A stretch of DNA of 64,000 nucleotides from the NCBI RefSeq assembly GCF_051106095.1, contig NC_135786.1, forward strand, positions 90,010,501-90,074,500, written 5' to 3'. The notes beneath the pieces are model-generated. The model did not search any database. It was not told the origin of the DNA and worked only from the letters and a program-made list of their open reading frames with translations. The DNA is from Pogona vitticeps. Lineage: Eukaryota > Chordata > Lepidosauria > Squamata > Agamidae. The position numbers and the translations under genes were made by a program. Positions 34,402-47,460 of this stretch are shown here, piece after piece (within the stretch, counting starts at the first letter, position 1; the number at the start of each line of letters is the position of its first letter).

Positions 34402-35685
34402 TGAAGAGGCACAGATGGGTTCATTGCAGGGTGTAGGCTAATGTCCCTGTTGATTTGTCATGCATGCCCTCCCCACCACTCTGTGTCAGCCTAGGAAGCG
34501 TTTGCTACTTTCCTCTGCCATCACAGCCATCCTCCCCGCATTCCTTTGACTTCTCCCAACTGGCACTATGTCTGGCCTGACGATTCCAGACAATAAGGAT
34601 GTATTTGTTCTCTCTAAGGTTCAATGGCCTAGGAGGCTTCTATACTGTAAAATGTAGGCATGTGAGACCAAAGACAGGATTGCTTCCTGGAGAAAGGGTG
34701 GAAGAGCTTGTGGCATCCGCTTCTGTACTGTGTGCTAGCATATCACTAAAACAGAAAGACCTACACATATAACACTATTTATGTGCATAATGTCTAAGCC
34801 AAAGAAGATAGGATTTGTATATTAATATGTGATGTGCAAACCATTAGTCTTTCCATAGTTTTAAATTTATGTTTTGTTCTGTTGTCATAGTGATAGCACA
34901 ATTAATCAACACACAACCGATTTTTAAATAGAGATATTCATAACCATCAATTAGAGACATCCAAAGGTAAATGCAGGAAAATGGCATGTTAAGAAGAAAT
35001 TGAAAGAATAGGGATGAATTTATCCATTCACTTTTTTTCTCCTCCAATGTGATGAGGAAGTTGTGTGTTATTTTAATTAGTATACGTGATGCTCAAGTTC
35101 TATTTTGTTTTGAGAAATATTTTCAAACCTCTCAGAAATTTTCTGGAGAAATTTTCTTCAATCCTTCAGTTGACCTACATCAGGACTAGGTGACTACACC
35201 TCAGATGTGGTGAATTATGTATAAACTTTGCATTTTTGTAGAGATGCTTAAAACATCTACATCAGATATGTATCCACTCTGGCTATCATTCCACCCCTCC
35301 CAGATTAAAACCAATGAAAATTTTTTTCAGAACATCTGTGAATCTGGAAGAAACAGTGGAGACTACCAGGACTATAATGTGGAAAGAAATAATTAACCAC
35401 CTGTTAAAATGGGTGAATATGTTATAATTATGACCACCACATATCTGTTCATTTTTAAATTAAGACTCAAACTAATGATGCCTTCACCGGTTCAGGACGG
35501 CAGTTCTTACCTTCAAACCATTTTAGCACGATTTGCTGTGCAGAAATAGCAAAATATCTTTCTTTCAATCTTCAAAATCCACTGTTTGGCTTGTCTTGTT
35601 TCATGAGGAAAGCCAGGGTAAATCTTCCATGCTAGTAAGGCTCAAGATGTCTATGTAATAAAAAACAATAATGAATTCGATACTT
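34402..35685. other. Mostly unannotated DNA
   Basis: No supported exon. The stretch around 35480-35640 may be a decayed LINE piece, but I cannot place it. Confidence 0.35.
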
Positions 35686-35689
35686 CAAG

Positions 35690-35800
35690 TGTTAACACAT
35701 TTATTATAGCATAAGCTTTCGTGACTGTAGCACCCACTTCATCAATGAATGAAGTGCTATTCTCAATACATAAAAACAAGTTAAGAGAGGGGAAAGATGA
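35690..35800. repeat. Interspersed repeat with CATAAGCTTTCGTGACT signature
   Basis: The block ATTTATTATAGCATAAGC and CCACTTCATC is a common reptile repeat-end signature. A related block (GTCTTTAAAGTGCCAC) occurs at about 42617. The family is not assigned. Confidence 0.4.
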
Positions 35801-36039
35801 GGTCAGATGGAAATTAAAAGTTAAAAAAACATTTCTAACAAATTATGTTAAATAAACACAAGAACCATTCAGAATGTTAGTTACTGATGATAACAGTCAT
35901 TATAGGATTCCTAAGTTAGTTTACACCAATAGTGGGATATAAACCTTATCACAATTCAGGGTGGAGATGAGAAAATGGCATCCCTTGATTTTAACTTTGC
36001 AGCTTCAGGCTGGAATCTCCCTCTGGAGTTCCTCTAATC

Positions 36040-36176
36040 CAGTGGTTCCCACTCCAGGGTTCCCAAATATTCTTGGACTACAACTCCCAGAAATCCTGGC
36101 CAGCACAGCTAGCAGTGAAGGCTTTGGGGAAGGCTTAGTCCAAGAACATTTGGGGGCCCAAGTTTGGGAACCACTA
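36040..36176. mobile_element. hAT-type palindromic MITE
   Basis: The terminal CAGTGGTTCCCACT is inverted at the right as GGGAACCACTA. Edges are flanked by CTCTAATC (36032-36039) and CTCTATTC (36177-36184), an 8-bp duplication with one mismatch, typical of hAT. Confidence 0.8.
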
Positions 36177-36311
36177 CTCTATTCAATAACGACCACTTTT
36201 AAGTCAGCAATAGAATGTCTTAGATTAGAAGACTGAAACAGCCTCCCATTTGTTTCTGAATATTGTCCCTTCTGGAGTTAACACAGAGACGAACATCGAA
36301 CCCTCACATAT

Positions 36312-36329
36312 TGGCGCCCAACGTGGGGC
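36312..36329 (+). other. Primer-binding site (tRNA-Lys type)
   Basis: TGGCGCCCAACGTGGGGC is complementary to the 3' end of tRNA-Lys(CTT) including CCA. The same site occurs on the minus strand at 43132-43149. Confidence 0.85.
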
Positions 36330-39300
36330 CTTCGACAACAGAAGGCTCAACAGATGAATGGCTCCGCAGAGTGACAGAAGGACAGGAAACGTTGATGAAA
36401 CAGCAGACCAAAAACACTTGCTGATAACCCAGCTATCCAAAACACAACTAAACAATTCCACTATGCCAGCCGCAACTCCACAGAAAACATTGATTGCAAC
36501 CCACCCACCAATAAAAATACAAAAATGGGACAACACCTTCAAACGGGTCACCACAACAGCCCAGTGGCCAGTGGAACACTGGGTGTTGATTCTCACACTG
36601 TACCCAACGGGTCTCCCTCAACACGTTAAGCTTAAATGAAGAAGCGTACCAAAGGAGATTCCGGGACCTGAGATTATGACTGGGACTACACCCACGTACC
36701 GTAGCAGAAAAGATTCGAGTCAACGCCACAAGATGGGTGAAGCCGAAAGGCCAAGCAAGTGCTAGAGATCATAATAATGGAACAACTCATATCAGCCTTA
36801 GGGGCAGGACCCAGGAATTGGCTAATGAAAAACAAACCTGCTGACCTAGAGGGCGCTGTGATGTTACTAGAGGATTATATAGGAGCAGAAGAGCCCTGGG
36901 GGAACAAAACTGTGACGCAGGTGGAAAGACCTAGAATCAGAGAAAAGATGGCTGAAGCAGCAGGAACGAGCACATGAGGCCTGACCATGATGAACACCAG
37001 AAAGGCCCGACCCGAGCACATTGAGTTCGTGAACCCCACAGGGAACCGGGTGCCAAGACCCATGATTACCACAGAGCCGGGGCAGACGAAACAACCAGCC
37101 CTGTGGAACACACTCAAAGAAAGAATGATAGCGTGTTACGGGTGTGGCCAGTACGGCCACATAAAAAAATCTTGCCCAGCTGAGGAGAGCGCCTGGATGG
37201 ACATATATGCCACATCAGCTAAGGTAGGTGTAGGAGATCACCCGGGTTGGAAGAGACCCAGTTGGTGGTGCCAGAGAGACTCAGATGGAAAATTCTGAAA
37301 CTGGCCCATGACGTACCAGTCGCGGGACACCTGGGTGTGCAAAAGACATTGGCACGAGTGCAGCAAAGGTTCTTTTGGCCACACATGAGCAAAGACATTG
37401 AAAGCTATTGCCGCTCATGCCCAAAATGCCAGGTGACTCAGTCTAAACCCTGACCCAGAGGAGAATTGATACCCATGCCCCTGGTTGACTGCCCTTTTGA
37501 TAGGACTGCCCTAGACATTGTGGGACTGTTGATCAAGTCTGCGAGAGGACATCTGTATGTGCTGGTGATTATTGATTACACCACCAGGTACCCGGAGGCC
37601 ATACCTTTAAGGACAGCATCCACCAAGGTACTGGCCAGGGAACTGATCGGGGTGTTCTTAAGGATGGGGTTTCCTAGAGAAGTGTTAACAGACCAGGGGA
37701 CAAATTTTATGAGTGCTACGTTTAAGCAAATGTGGGAGTTGTTGGGGGTAAAGCCTATGAAGACCTCAATTTACCATCCCCAGGCCTATGGCCTGGAAGA
37801 AAGGTTTAATCAGACTTTAAAGGGGATGCTGTGAAAGTTGATATAGGAGAAGCCAAAACAAAAGCATTCCTATCTAGCCCCCTTGATGTTCGCAGTAAGG
37901 GAAGTCCCCCAGTCATCCACGGGGTTCTCCTCATTTGAATTGCTTTATGGAAGAAATCCCCGAGGGGGTTCTAGATCTATTGGGGGGGGAAATGGGAAGA
38001 AGGAACTGACCATTCAAAACCAGTGTTTAAACAGATAATGAACATGAGGGAAAGTCTAGATACGGCCTGGAAGCTAGCTAAAGAGGCATTAGGACGATCT
38101 CAAGGGTACCAGAAAAATATGATCACAGGGTAAAACTCCGGGGGTTCCAGCCAGGTCAAAGGGTCTTGGTACTACTCCCCACTGAATCAGCAAAATTGTT
38201 TGCCAGATGGCAAGGGCCGTACGAGGTAACTTGCAAGAAAAGTGCCATTGACTATGAGGCGCACATGGAAGATAAGAAAAAGAAGTTACAAGTATTACAG
38301 GTGAATTTGCTTAAGTTATGGGTGGATAGGGAAGCACTGTTTGGAGACTGTGAGGACACGGAGCTAGGGCCTGAAGCCATCCTGAGAAAACCTGAGACGA
38401 ACTCTTTGGTGGTAACAGATGACAGGTTAGATAAAGAGCAACTGAATCACATCAAGGAATTAGAGAAAGAATTCCCTGATATGTTCTTTGCAATTCCTGG
38501 TTGTACTCACGAAGTGGAACATAGCATTGAAACACTTCCTGGGGCAGAAGTAAGGATGAATGGGAGGACATGGCCCTGACAACTAGCCCATGTGATTGAA
38601 GGAGAGGTGCAGGAAATGTTGAGGCTGGGGGTCATTGAACCGGTAAGGGGCCATGGCGCAGTTACCCTGTGGTTGTGCCTAAATCTGGCGGGTCAGTAAT
38701 GTTCTGCATAGACTACCGAAAGCTAAACATGGTTTCTAAATTCAACACTTACCTGATGCTGAAAGTAGGGGACCTGTTGGACAAGCTAGCATGTGCTATC
38801 TACCTCTCATTAATCGACCTGATTAAGGGTTACTGGCAGATTCCTTTAAGGGCCCAGGAGAGGGAGAAAACGGCTTTTTCCACACATGGTGCCTTTTCCA
38901 ATTCTCAAAAATGCCATTTGGGCTGCACGGGGCAGCAGTGACATTCCAACGCCTCATGGACAATGTGCTGACCCCAGTGCAAGACAGCACCTCAGCATAT
39001 ATTGACAACATCATCATATATAGTTCATCATGGAAGGACCACCTAACACATTTACACCGCGTGTTGACAGAGCTGAGAAAGGCTGGGCTGACAGCCAACC
39101 CAAAATAAAAATGTAAAATAGCCCTCCCCAAGGTAGAGTATCTGGGGTTCAAAGTAGGGAACGGTGAAATACAACCCCAGGAAGAAAAAGTCACTAAGAT
39201 AACCCAATAGCACAGTCCCCAGACCAAAAGAGAGGTACAACAGTTCTTGGGCTTGATAGGGTATTATCGTCAGTTTGTGTCTCAGTTCTCCACCCTAGCC

Positions 39301-39839
39301 GCCCCTTTGACAGACCTCACACGAAAAAGGGCTCCCAGATGGGTGAAATGGGAAGGACCCCAAGAAGAGGCTTTCCAGACCTTTAAATCAATTTTGTGTG
39401 AGTTACCTACAAGGTCTGCCCCAGATTTCCATTTGCCCTTTGTATTATTTGCCGATGCCTCGGACATGGGTTTAGGGGCTGTATTATCCCAAATTCAGAA
39501 TGGAGTGGAATACTCAGTCCTTTACCTAATTCGCAAGTCGGCCCCTAGAGAAAGAAAATACACTGTCATAGAAAAGGAAACTCTAGCCATCCGTTGGGCA
39601 ACCCATGCCCTCAGATATTATCTGCTAGGTGCGCCCTTTACTCTACTTACTGACCACGCTCCTCTCCAGTGGTTGGTCCAGATGAAAGACACCAACCCTC
39701 GCTTAACCCATTGGTATCTCGCACTACAATCCTTCGCTTCCATGGTATAGTACAGGAAAGGGAAGGAGCACACTAATGTGGATTATTTCTCTCGGCAGGG
39801 ACCCTGGGCAAGTAGTGAGGTGGCGTGGACGGCCCTCTC

Positions 39840-40705
39840 AGATGGGGGGTATGTGAGACAGGAGGTGAGGACAAGGTGCCTCTCACAGGAGTGTTGTCCC
39901 TCCCTCCTTCAGTCCATAAGGAGAGTCAGGCTCCACCTATTCCCCTGCATAAGAAGATGAAACAACCCAAACCAGACCCTAGGAAGATAGAGGAGAGTTC
40001 GAAAGAGTTGATGGTTGAACAGCCCGGGACCGGTGTGGTGGGAAGGGGGGGGGGAAAGTGTGGGAAGTGGTGGAGGCGGGGTTGGTGGATATAAAAGGGG
40101 GAAAGGGAGCACTCCTAGCAGGCTGGGAATGAATCTGGATTGAGGATCGTTGGACTGGCAAAGTGAAGTTAAGAGTCCCCAAGGAGGAAGCGGATGATCG
40201 AAGGAGAAGGAGAAGAGAGCTGAACTCCAAACCCTCTTATTGGGGAGAAAGAGAGACCAGAGAGTGGCATAAGAAATTGAGGGAGGAGAAGGAGAAGGTG
40301 GGGAGGGAAAGAATAGAGAGGATAGAATGGAGGATGTGGGAGATGCAGAGGATGGAGTCCGGGGAAGACCGTGGCAGATGGGGGAACCCACTCGGGACGG
40401 TGACTGGATTGACTTTTGGGATGAGGACAACATCCCCTTACTGGAGGGGGGGGGAAGGATTATTATTGAACCCTGTTACCCCGCTGGAATGGCCAGGACC
40501 TTGGAATGTTCAAGAAGGGAACCCCTTCAAGTTTGAAGAGTAGAAGCCCCCGACAGACTGGTTATCTGAACGGGAGAAGGGTTGGAACATGTTTATGGAC
40601 ACTGGACTATTGTTAAATAATGCAATAAATGTTACACCTATTTCAAAACCAAGGAAGTCCACTGATTTATTTGGAGTTAACACAGAGGCAAACATCGAAA
40701 CCTCA
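39840..40705 (+). repeat. 3' LTR of the Gmr1-like fossil (approximate)
   Basis: Starts after the RNase H region. It has a TATAAAA box at about 40092 and an AATAAA-like GCAATAAATG at about 40622, and ends with GTTAACACAGAGGCAAACATC, the counterpart of the remnant just before the primer-binding site at 36.3 kb. The left edge is uncertain. Confidence 0.6.
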
Positions 40706-41127
40706 CATAATATGCTTTATTATGTGCTTTTGCAGACACTAATAGATCTATCCAGTGAAGAATGTGGATTATCATGGCTGACAGTTGACAGCATATGGAA
40801 GGTGAATAAATGAATAAACCCTTTATATTGTGGCTGACTTTGTTAGGTCTTGTAGCAGGGCTTCCTGAATAAACCTTAACATTGCTCTTGTGGGATCTGG
40901 TTCCTGTGTATGTGTCTTTCTTCTCTGTTCCTTTTGAGTAACTGTTTTAAATTAAGAAACTCCCTGTAATCAACTATAGCCTACCACCCCTAAGATCTGT
41001 GAGAAGGAAATTCAGTTCTTTAAAATGGGATATGGTTCATTAATGATGCATTATAATGATTGCAACCTGGCATATACATTGTTCAATCTAGATCTAATAT
41101 ACATTGTTCAATCTAGTTGCTTTAGAC

Positions 41128-41265
41128 CAGTGGTTCTTAACCTTGGGTTACTCAAGTGTTTTTGGACTGCAACTCCCAGAAGCCTTCAGCACCAGCTGTG
41201 CTGGCTGGGGTTTCTGGGAGTTGCAGTTCAAAAACACTTGAATAACCCAAGGTTAAGAAACACTG
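41128..41265. mobile_element. hAT-type MITE, nearly perfect hairpin
   Basis: CAGTGGTTCTTAACCTTGGG at the left is inverted at the right (CCCAAGGTTAAGAAACACTG); about 60 bp of each half pair. Flanks CTTTAGAC (41120-41127) and CTTTATAC (41266-41273) are an 8-bp duplication with one mismatch. The good preservation suggests a fairly young copy. Confidence 0.9.
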
Positions 41266-41614
41266 CTTTATACCAGTGGTTTTCTGCTTTTGATGCTTCA
41301 GGTGTTTTGCATCAACACCCAGAAGCTCCAGTCATCAAAGCTAATAGAAAAAGATTTGAAGAGCTGAAGTCCAGAGCACTTGAGAGATACCACCCCCTGC
41401 TTTGGATAAAAATGAAGCAACAGTGAAGAAGTAAATGCTGCATTGCACTATTGTTTTTAACAGGACTAAATATTTAATCAAAGTATAGTGTCAATCTTTC
41501 CAATTGGGAAGATGTGCATGGAAGGAGAAGGTGGCTAAACTAAAGTGCATGCTATTCAGTGTCTTAATTAGGGAAAAGACCACATACAAATGAAAAGAAA
41601 TAAATAATTCTGAA

Positions 41615-41715
41615 ATACAGAATAATGGACTTGGAAGAAGCCTACAAGGCCATCAAGTCCAATCCCATTCTCAGTGAAGAAATCCAAATAAAAACACACA
41701 GTATCTGACAGTATC
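41615..41715 (-). repeat. CR1 LINE 3'-end fragment
   Basis: CCTACAAGGCCATCAAGTCC matches the same position near the 3' end of the longer CR1 copy at 59.7-61.1 kb. Confidence 0.75.
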
Positions 41716-42500
41716 TCTCATGAAAGGTGCACCTTGGTTACCAGTACTTAAGGCCACCACAAGTCTGAAGACAATACTGAGCTGGATCAACCACAGTCCG
41801 TCACATCCTTAAGTAGTTTCTTAAGTTGATGTAGCTAGAAGTACAGTACTGTACTGTGAATGCTTAAAGTTTTTCCCCTGTATTGGACAGTAGAGGGCAG
41901 CATTTCCTAAAGAAGGCATTTATCCAACAGCTTTAGACAGAAAAGAAAAGGGGTGTGGGTGGAACAAGTTTGTAAAATACTGTACATTGATTCCTAAACC
42001 TTCATTTGTATTTTTTAAACCAATGTTATTTATATTTACTATAATAAGATCATTTTTTTCATATGCTTCATGCACATTTTGATGGAAATTTACTTACTCA
42101 CTTTGGAACTTCTCAATAAGCAGGGAAGTGAAGCATGATTCTTTTACCGTAAGACAAATGGATTCTGAATATAAGAATGAGCAATAATTAATCACATACT
42201 TCTGGGCATCCACACTTCACCACACAATACAACAATTAAAAGTTATCTACTGTACTTAGCTGATGGAAAACTGTTACCAATATAGGAGAAAAATTATTTA
42301 AGAACATGCTTTTATTTTTTTTTCACCCTAGCATTACTAGGCATGGGAATGATCCAGATTAGAACATCATATTTTTTTAATCATGCACTGATTTTTTGGG
42401 GGAGGGGGATCTTCTGTTTAATGTAGGACTTAAGACCATTAGTCATAGTGATATTCCACAAGCAGATCAATTGGGCTAGATTAGGAGAGATTATAGAACA
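41716..42500. other. No recognised feature
   Basis: AT-rich DNA without a supported gene or repeat. A short repeat-end signature lies just beyond, at about 42540-42640. Confidence 0.35.
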
Positions 42501-42839
42501 ATGGCTAGAATTGCCCTGCAGATCTGCTGACACTAGCAAAGTCATATAGTCTCATCCTAATGTCTGAGGAAGTGGACTTGATCCAGAGAAGCCAACATTA
42601 AAAAGTAAAAGTTTGTCTTTAAAGTGCCACATTTTTGTATTTTGCCCCCTAATATATCAAAGCCTGTGTTTCATTTTTGCTCTTCTATACTAGTAGTAAT
42701 GCACTATATAGAAAACAGAAGAGCTAGCAAAATTAAGCTGTAGTTTCTACTTGAGATGGAAGTAAAGGTACAAGAAAATTACAGGAACATGACTATGCTT
42801 CTTGTAGTACCCCAGTTAAGCACAGGACTAAAATCAAAG

Positions 42840-43940
42840 TCCATTGTTCTTTTGGCTACCCTGCCGCAGTGGCCACTCTCTCAAATGTATGTAAGTAGGC
42901 TTCCGGAACATCTGTTGAGCTCATTTTCTGTATTCGAATCGGGGTGGGTCCTGCTATCCATGGATTTCGACTACCACTCATGGTCTTCTCCCCTTTCTCC
43001 CCTTCATTCTCTTGTTTTAACAGTTGTCTTGTTAGCAAGATCTGTTGTTCCGCCAAGTTCCCAATTAATTTTCCTGTCATTCTATTGTCTGCTGCAATTT
43101 CAAAATCTCCTCATTTCCTGCCAGCAGAGTTGCCCCACGTTGGGCGCCACTGTGATTGGGTTCTTTGATTTCTTTGGGCAACCCCTCACCTTCAGCCGGA
43201 AATAACAGAGGAGACATCTTAATAATTTTCAAATTGTCCTCCAGCACATTATTCATGGGATCAAAGATTCTTAACTCAGGCAACAAGCCACAACTGACAG
43301 AACTAAAACTCTTCCCATACTCCCATGGATTCAATGGGGGGGGGGGTTCTCCCATGCCATTCCCTGTAGTCCAGTCTTCGGGGAGGAGTACTTCTCAGGG
43401 CACAGATCATCCCACAACATGTGTGTCTAATCCAACCTTGCTCATCTGGTCTGTCATAAAAACGATTGTGGGCTATCTCAGCTTCTCTCTGCAATTCAGG
43501 TTCACGCGGCACCACGATCACAGTCCATTCTTTCGTTAGGAACTGAGTCGGCTTCTCTTCCCTTGGGTTGGGTTCCCACAGCAGTCCTCCCACCTTCAAG
43601 TTTGGGAAGTCTCTCAAAAGTCCTTGGGTTCTTACCTACTCAATTTCCTTCTTCCACACCTGTGCTCTCTTTCTCTCATAATCTGCCAAGACCAAACTGA
43701 ACCAGCGTACCCCTTCCTCACTTATATCCTCCCCCCACACTGTCATCTCCTGCTCCACCCTCTTCCCCTTATTATCTTCTTCCACTAAACAAACCTCTAC
43801 CTTTCCTGCCTTTTCCTTTGATTCAACTTCTCCCGCCTCTTTCACAACTGTCACATCTTTGGTCCCTTGCTCCTCCTCAGTCTTCTCCTCTTCTCCTCCT
43901 TCTATGGACTCTATCACTACGGACGGCTGACTTGTACACA
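42840..43940 (-). mobile_element. Second Gmr1-family LTR element, 5' end fossil
   Basis: On the minus strand, an LTR-like segment (about 43940 to 43152) leads into the tRNA-Lys primer-binding site at 43132-43149 and then into a leader/gag beginning that fades by about 42840. It shares the primer-binding site with the 36.3-kb element. No pol remains, so this is a fossil fragment with a few breaks. Confidence 0.65.
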
Positions 43941-43999
43941 CTCCTCCTTCACATGTATAGAGAATGCTTTTACTCGGCCATATTTATTTGCCTGTATTT

Positions 44000-44210
44000 G
44001 TAACGTTTGTACCCCACTTTTCCACCAGCTTGCTCAATGAGATATATTTCATCCTGTTCCTCACCACAACAACCCTGTGAAGTAAATGAGGCTGAGAAAG
44101 AGTAGCAGAACCAAAGTTATTCAGCAGGCTTCATAGTCAAATGGGGATTAAAGTCCAAATTACCCTATTCATAGTCCAGGACTCTAATCACTGCCTTTTA
44201 AAATGTTCTT
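44000..44210 (-). repeat. tRNA-derived SINE (MIR-like), old
   Basis: Minus-strand reading: GATTAGAGTCCTGGAC, then GGACTTTAATCC (a decayed B box), then CTCAGCCTCATTTACTTCAC. This matches the layout of the better copy at 63866. Confidence 0.6.
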
Positions 44211-45235
44211 GCATTTCATAAGCTTTTTTAAAATAACAGCACTCGTCTCTTAGACACTCCAACATTTCCTTTTTATAGCTCAACCTCCTGCTAAAATTAT
44301 TTAGGAATAAGCAAGGGGAAAGTCAGAGCACTGACATCATGCATTTGCAGGTTCTGATTTAATGTATCCTGATTCATTTTGACAAATGTTAGCTTGAACA
44401 TCTGTATTTAAAACAATGATGAGAAGTGGATTTCTAGTTATTTTGCTTGCTTTGGTAGTTGCTTTGGTATAGCTGTGTGGATGTTTCTTGTTATACCATC
44501 AGTAATCCAGTTAAAGTTTGATTCTGAAATAAGGTATTGGAAACCTCAGGGGCTCATAAATTATTAGTGAGTACTCAACTAGATAGGAACAGTTGCTTTT
44601 AAACTGCAGTATTGCACTAGTTACACCAAAAAGAAGGGGATGCCTGTTACAAGGCAGGGCTGAAATATCCCTGTGTCTTTTTTGAGTCAAGAAAGAAATG
44701 TACAGCATATATTGGAGAGGTTACAGTTGAGATACAGAGTCCACTCCAATTCTGGAAAGATATGATTTAAAATGCTGTCTCTTGTGCAACTTTACCTTTA
44801 AGATAGAAGGAAGTAGGGAAAACTAAAACAAGACAGTACTAGCCCCCTCACCACCTGCTTTCATGATGGGAAAAACAGGACCTGGTTGCAGAAGATAGCA
44901 TCCTTGCTAGGTCAACAGCAGGGTGGGAGTAGTTCAGCCACCCTCTCCCAGCTGTTGCTAATTCTGAGAAAAGATTCTGCTGGAGAATACTCCTAGAAGG
45001 CAAGAGCTGAGTTTACTTTCCTGTCTCTCTCCTCCCTACAGGAGAAAATTTGGAAGTAAACAAGGTTTCTCACCTTACTTCAGGCCCATTCTTCCTTTCC
45101 ATCGACAGAGGTAATTGGGCCAAGATAAGGAGAGCAGGTTGTTGCCAAAGAGGCAGGTTGGATCCTCAACTGGCATTTAAGTTCTGCCCTCACAGGGTGG
45201 TAATTTGGAGCATATGGAAAAGCAGGTTGCTATTT
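44211..45235. other. No recognised feature
   Basis: No supported gene. Sequence looks intergenic or intronic. Confidence 0.35.
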
Positions 45236-45335
45236 GTAGTTTGTAAATGTCGTATTTTAATGATGCAAGGCACCTTGGGTTCTTAAAGGATAAAAAGGCA
45301 GCGTAACAATATTTTAAATAAAATACACTTCCAGA
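45236..45335 (+). repeat. L2-like LINE 3' tail
   Basis: GGCACCTTGGGTTCTTAAAG, then AAAAAGGCAGCGTAACAATA and an A/T-rich end, as at 9470 and 59080. Confidence 0.6.
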
Positions 45336-47264
45336 AAAAAATGTATTTCATCAATTTAACCATACCTCCAGGGCTTCAGAAATACAGCAACTTGAAAATA
45401 CATGTCTGTGTGAGAATGAAGGAGAGTGTATGTATGTGAGAGAAAGAGGTTTGTGCTCTGGGAGGTGCTTAACTTGGCTAATAAACAAATGAAGCTATAA
45501 CTCCACAGAAAGTGAAGCCATTTGGCTGCCTCGTGTTGACCCAGTTGGGATAAATTAATTGCTACAATGAATAGCAAACGAAGAATGATTGCCAGATTCA
45601 TAGCTTGAGCTGTGAATTTAATAAAGGAATAACATGTATCAAAAGGTGAATACATGAATGTCTGTTTTGGTACTGTATTACACAAGCTGGTGAAGAGTTC
45701 TGATGGAGTTGAATGTTCACATACATTTCTTTTCTTCTTGAGTATTTTCATGGTCCAGTGGATGTACCACCCATTTTTTCTTGGTTTTTTTTACACATAG
45801 ATCTCAGCTCTAATACATTTCTCTTTTACTTCTGATGGAGAATACTACAGACAACCACTTGGGCAATCTATAACACAAGAGGGGGTTTGGGGGCCTGTAG
45901 TGTACTGAGGACTCAACCAGCAGAAGTACTCTGCATGATCTTCCTCCAGGCACCAGATAATAAACATAATTAGGCTTCAGTTAGCCTTTCGGCCAAGTGC
46001 ACCAACTAAATTTAATCAGCTTGGCTGATACAGAGATTGCCATAATAACAATCTGGTTTATACGAAGGTTGTGATGTTACTTGCTATTTATGCTCTGTGC
46101 CAGTGCAGGGGTCAATGTACTTTAACTAAAAGGAGGAAAATGGATATTTTGCAGTATGCTTGTGATTCCCATATTTTTAGAGTGCAAAACAGGCAGTTGT
46201 TTCTAAATCTCTTGAGGCACAACCTCATAATACAGAATTTAAGCTGATGTTCCAAACTTACATTCTCTCTTTTTGGAGAAAGCAACTATCTCCATTGGCA
46301 ACAAAATCTGGCGAGAACAACTTTTCAGCTTCTCTGCATCTCTTCCAACCTTTCTTAACTTTTGGAATGCCCAGCTTGATAAGGTGCTCTAAAAGACTTC
46401 AAACTTGGTTACTTCCCCTCTCTTTTTTTAACTTTTATTTCTTCTTTATTTTAAAGAAATATTTTGCTAACACAATAAAAACATTACCCAATCCTGTTTA
46501 TTAAAAATATTACTCTTGAACCACACAGCTTCAGGGTTTTTTTTTTATTCTGTTTGATTTCACCATTCAGAATATGTAGATATATCATGTGACTGCATAT
46601 ATAGGGTACACATTTAGTTGTGCAGCTTTATGTTTACATTGACCAAACAACTCATCACAAGTACAGTCAGTGGGGCTTAAAAGGTGCTACTACAACACAA
46701 GCTTACTGAAGCCTAATCTGAGTTGTGTTCTACTTGCTTTTTGATAAATGGTCACAGGACTGTAGCCTAAATATTTATATCCTATTTATATCCTATCCAT
46801 TTTGAGGCAGATACTATTCCTCTTGTTTAAACCTTTAGATGTTTGAAGAAAATGTTGACCATGCACTTTATTAGTAAAGAGTTTCTCCCCCCCCCAAAAA
46901 AATTTGCTTTTGAGCCACTGTGTCATATCACAAGTAACATCCAGACTGTGATTCCTCAAATGTGATGAAGTGAGAGTCTGTGAATTATTCTCTGCACTAC
47001 TCATATATGGGACAAAAGAGACTAGACGTGTAATTCATTTATGTCAACTAAATGCAAGCTTTATTAAGTAGAATGGCACCTACTCCCCAGTGTTTTTTTC
47101 ATATGCAGACACTTTTTCCTGGAATTATTATCCTGTGATTCATATTTATGGAGTTTCCAAACATTGCCTGGGTTATGCCCTAAGTTGATTAAACACAACT
47201 GCAGGATTTGTCTATCATGTAGGCAGATCACTGTTAATTTTTTTTTCATGGCATCCTTACATTT
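45336..47264. other. No recognised feature
   Basis: About 1.9 kb of AT-rich DNA with no supported exon or repeat. Confidence 0.35.
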
Positions 47265-47265
47265 A

Positions 47266-47460
47266 TAGTAGGACTGCAGTATCTACAGGGGGAACAGTTC
47301 CAAGCCCCCACCCCACAGATGCTAGAAACCACAGATATGCAAAACCTTGTACTGTATATAGCATAGTTTCTGGTTCCCTCTACTGACCAGTTCTGGTAAT
47401 ACATCTTGGAAATATGTATTTCGAGGGGGGGATTTATATTTTTATGCAGCGGATAACTGA
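47266..47460. mobile_element. Fragment of the GTAGGAC-type MITE family
   Basis: AGTAGGACTGCAGTATCTAC, CCCACAGATGCTAGAAACC, and the internal CTGACCAGTTCTGGTAATAC shared with 3885-4119. Confidence 0.45.

Larger units (their letters stand above)
36263..40705 (+). mobile_element. Gmr1-like Ty3/gypsy-class LTR retrotransposon fossil
   Basis: Parts in order: short remnant of a 5' LTR; an 18-nt primer-binding site TGGCGCCCAACGTGGGGC matching the 3' end of tRNA-Lys; a gag region with a CCHC knuckle (CYGCGQYGHIKKSC, about 37135); integrase with HHCC and core regions (about 37300-37830); then reverse transcriptase (about 38660-39110), RNase H (about 39420-39670) and a 3' LTR (about 39840-40705). Integrase upstream of reverse transcriptase is the Copia-like order that defines the Gmr1 group within the gypsy clade. 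The element is broken, with roughly five to ten disruptions, and the 5' LTR is mostly missing. It is old but still readable. Confidence 0.85.
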
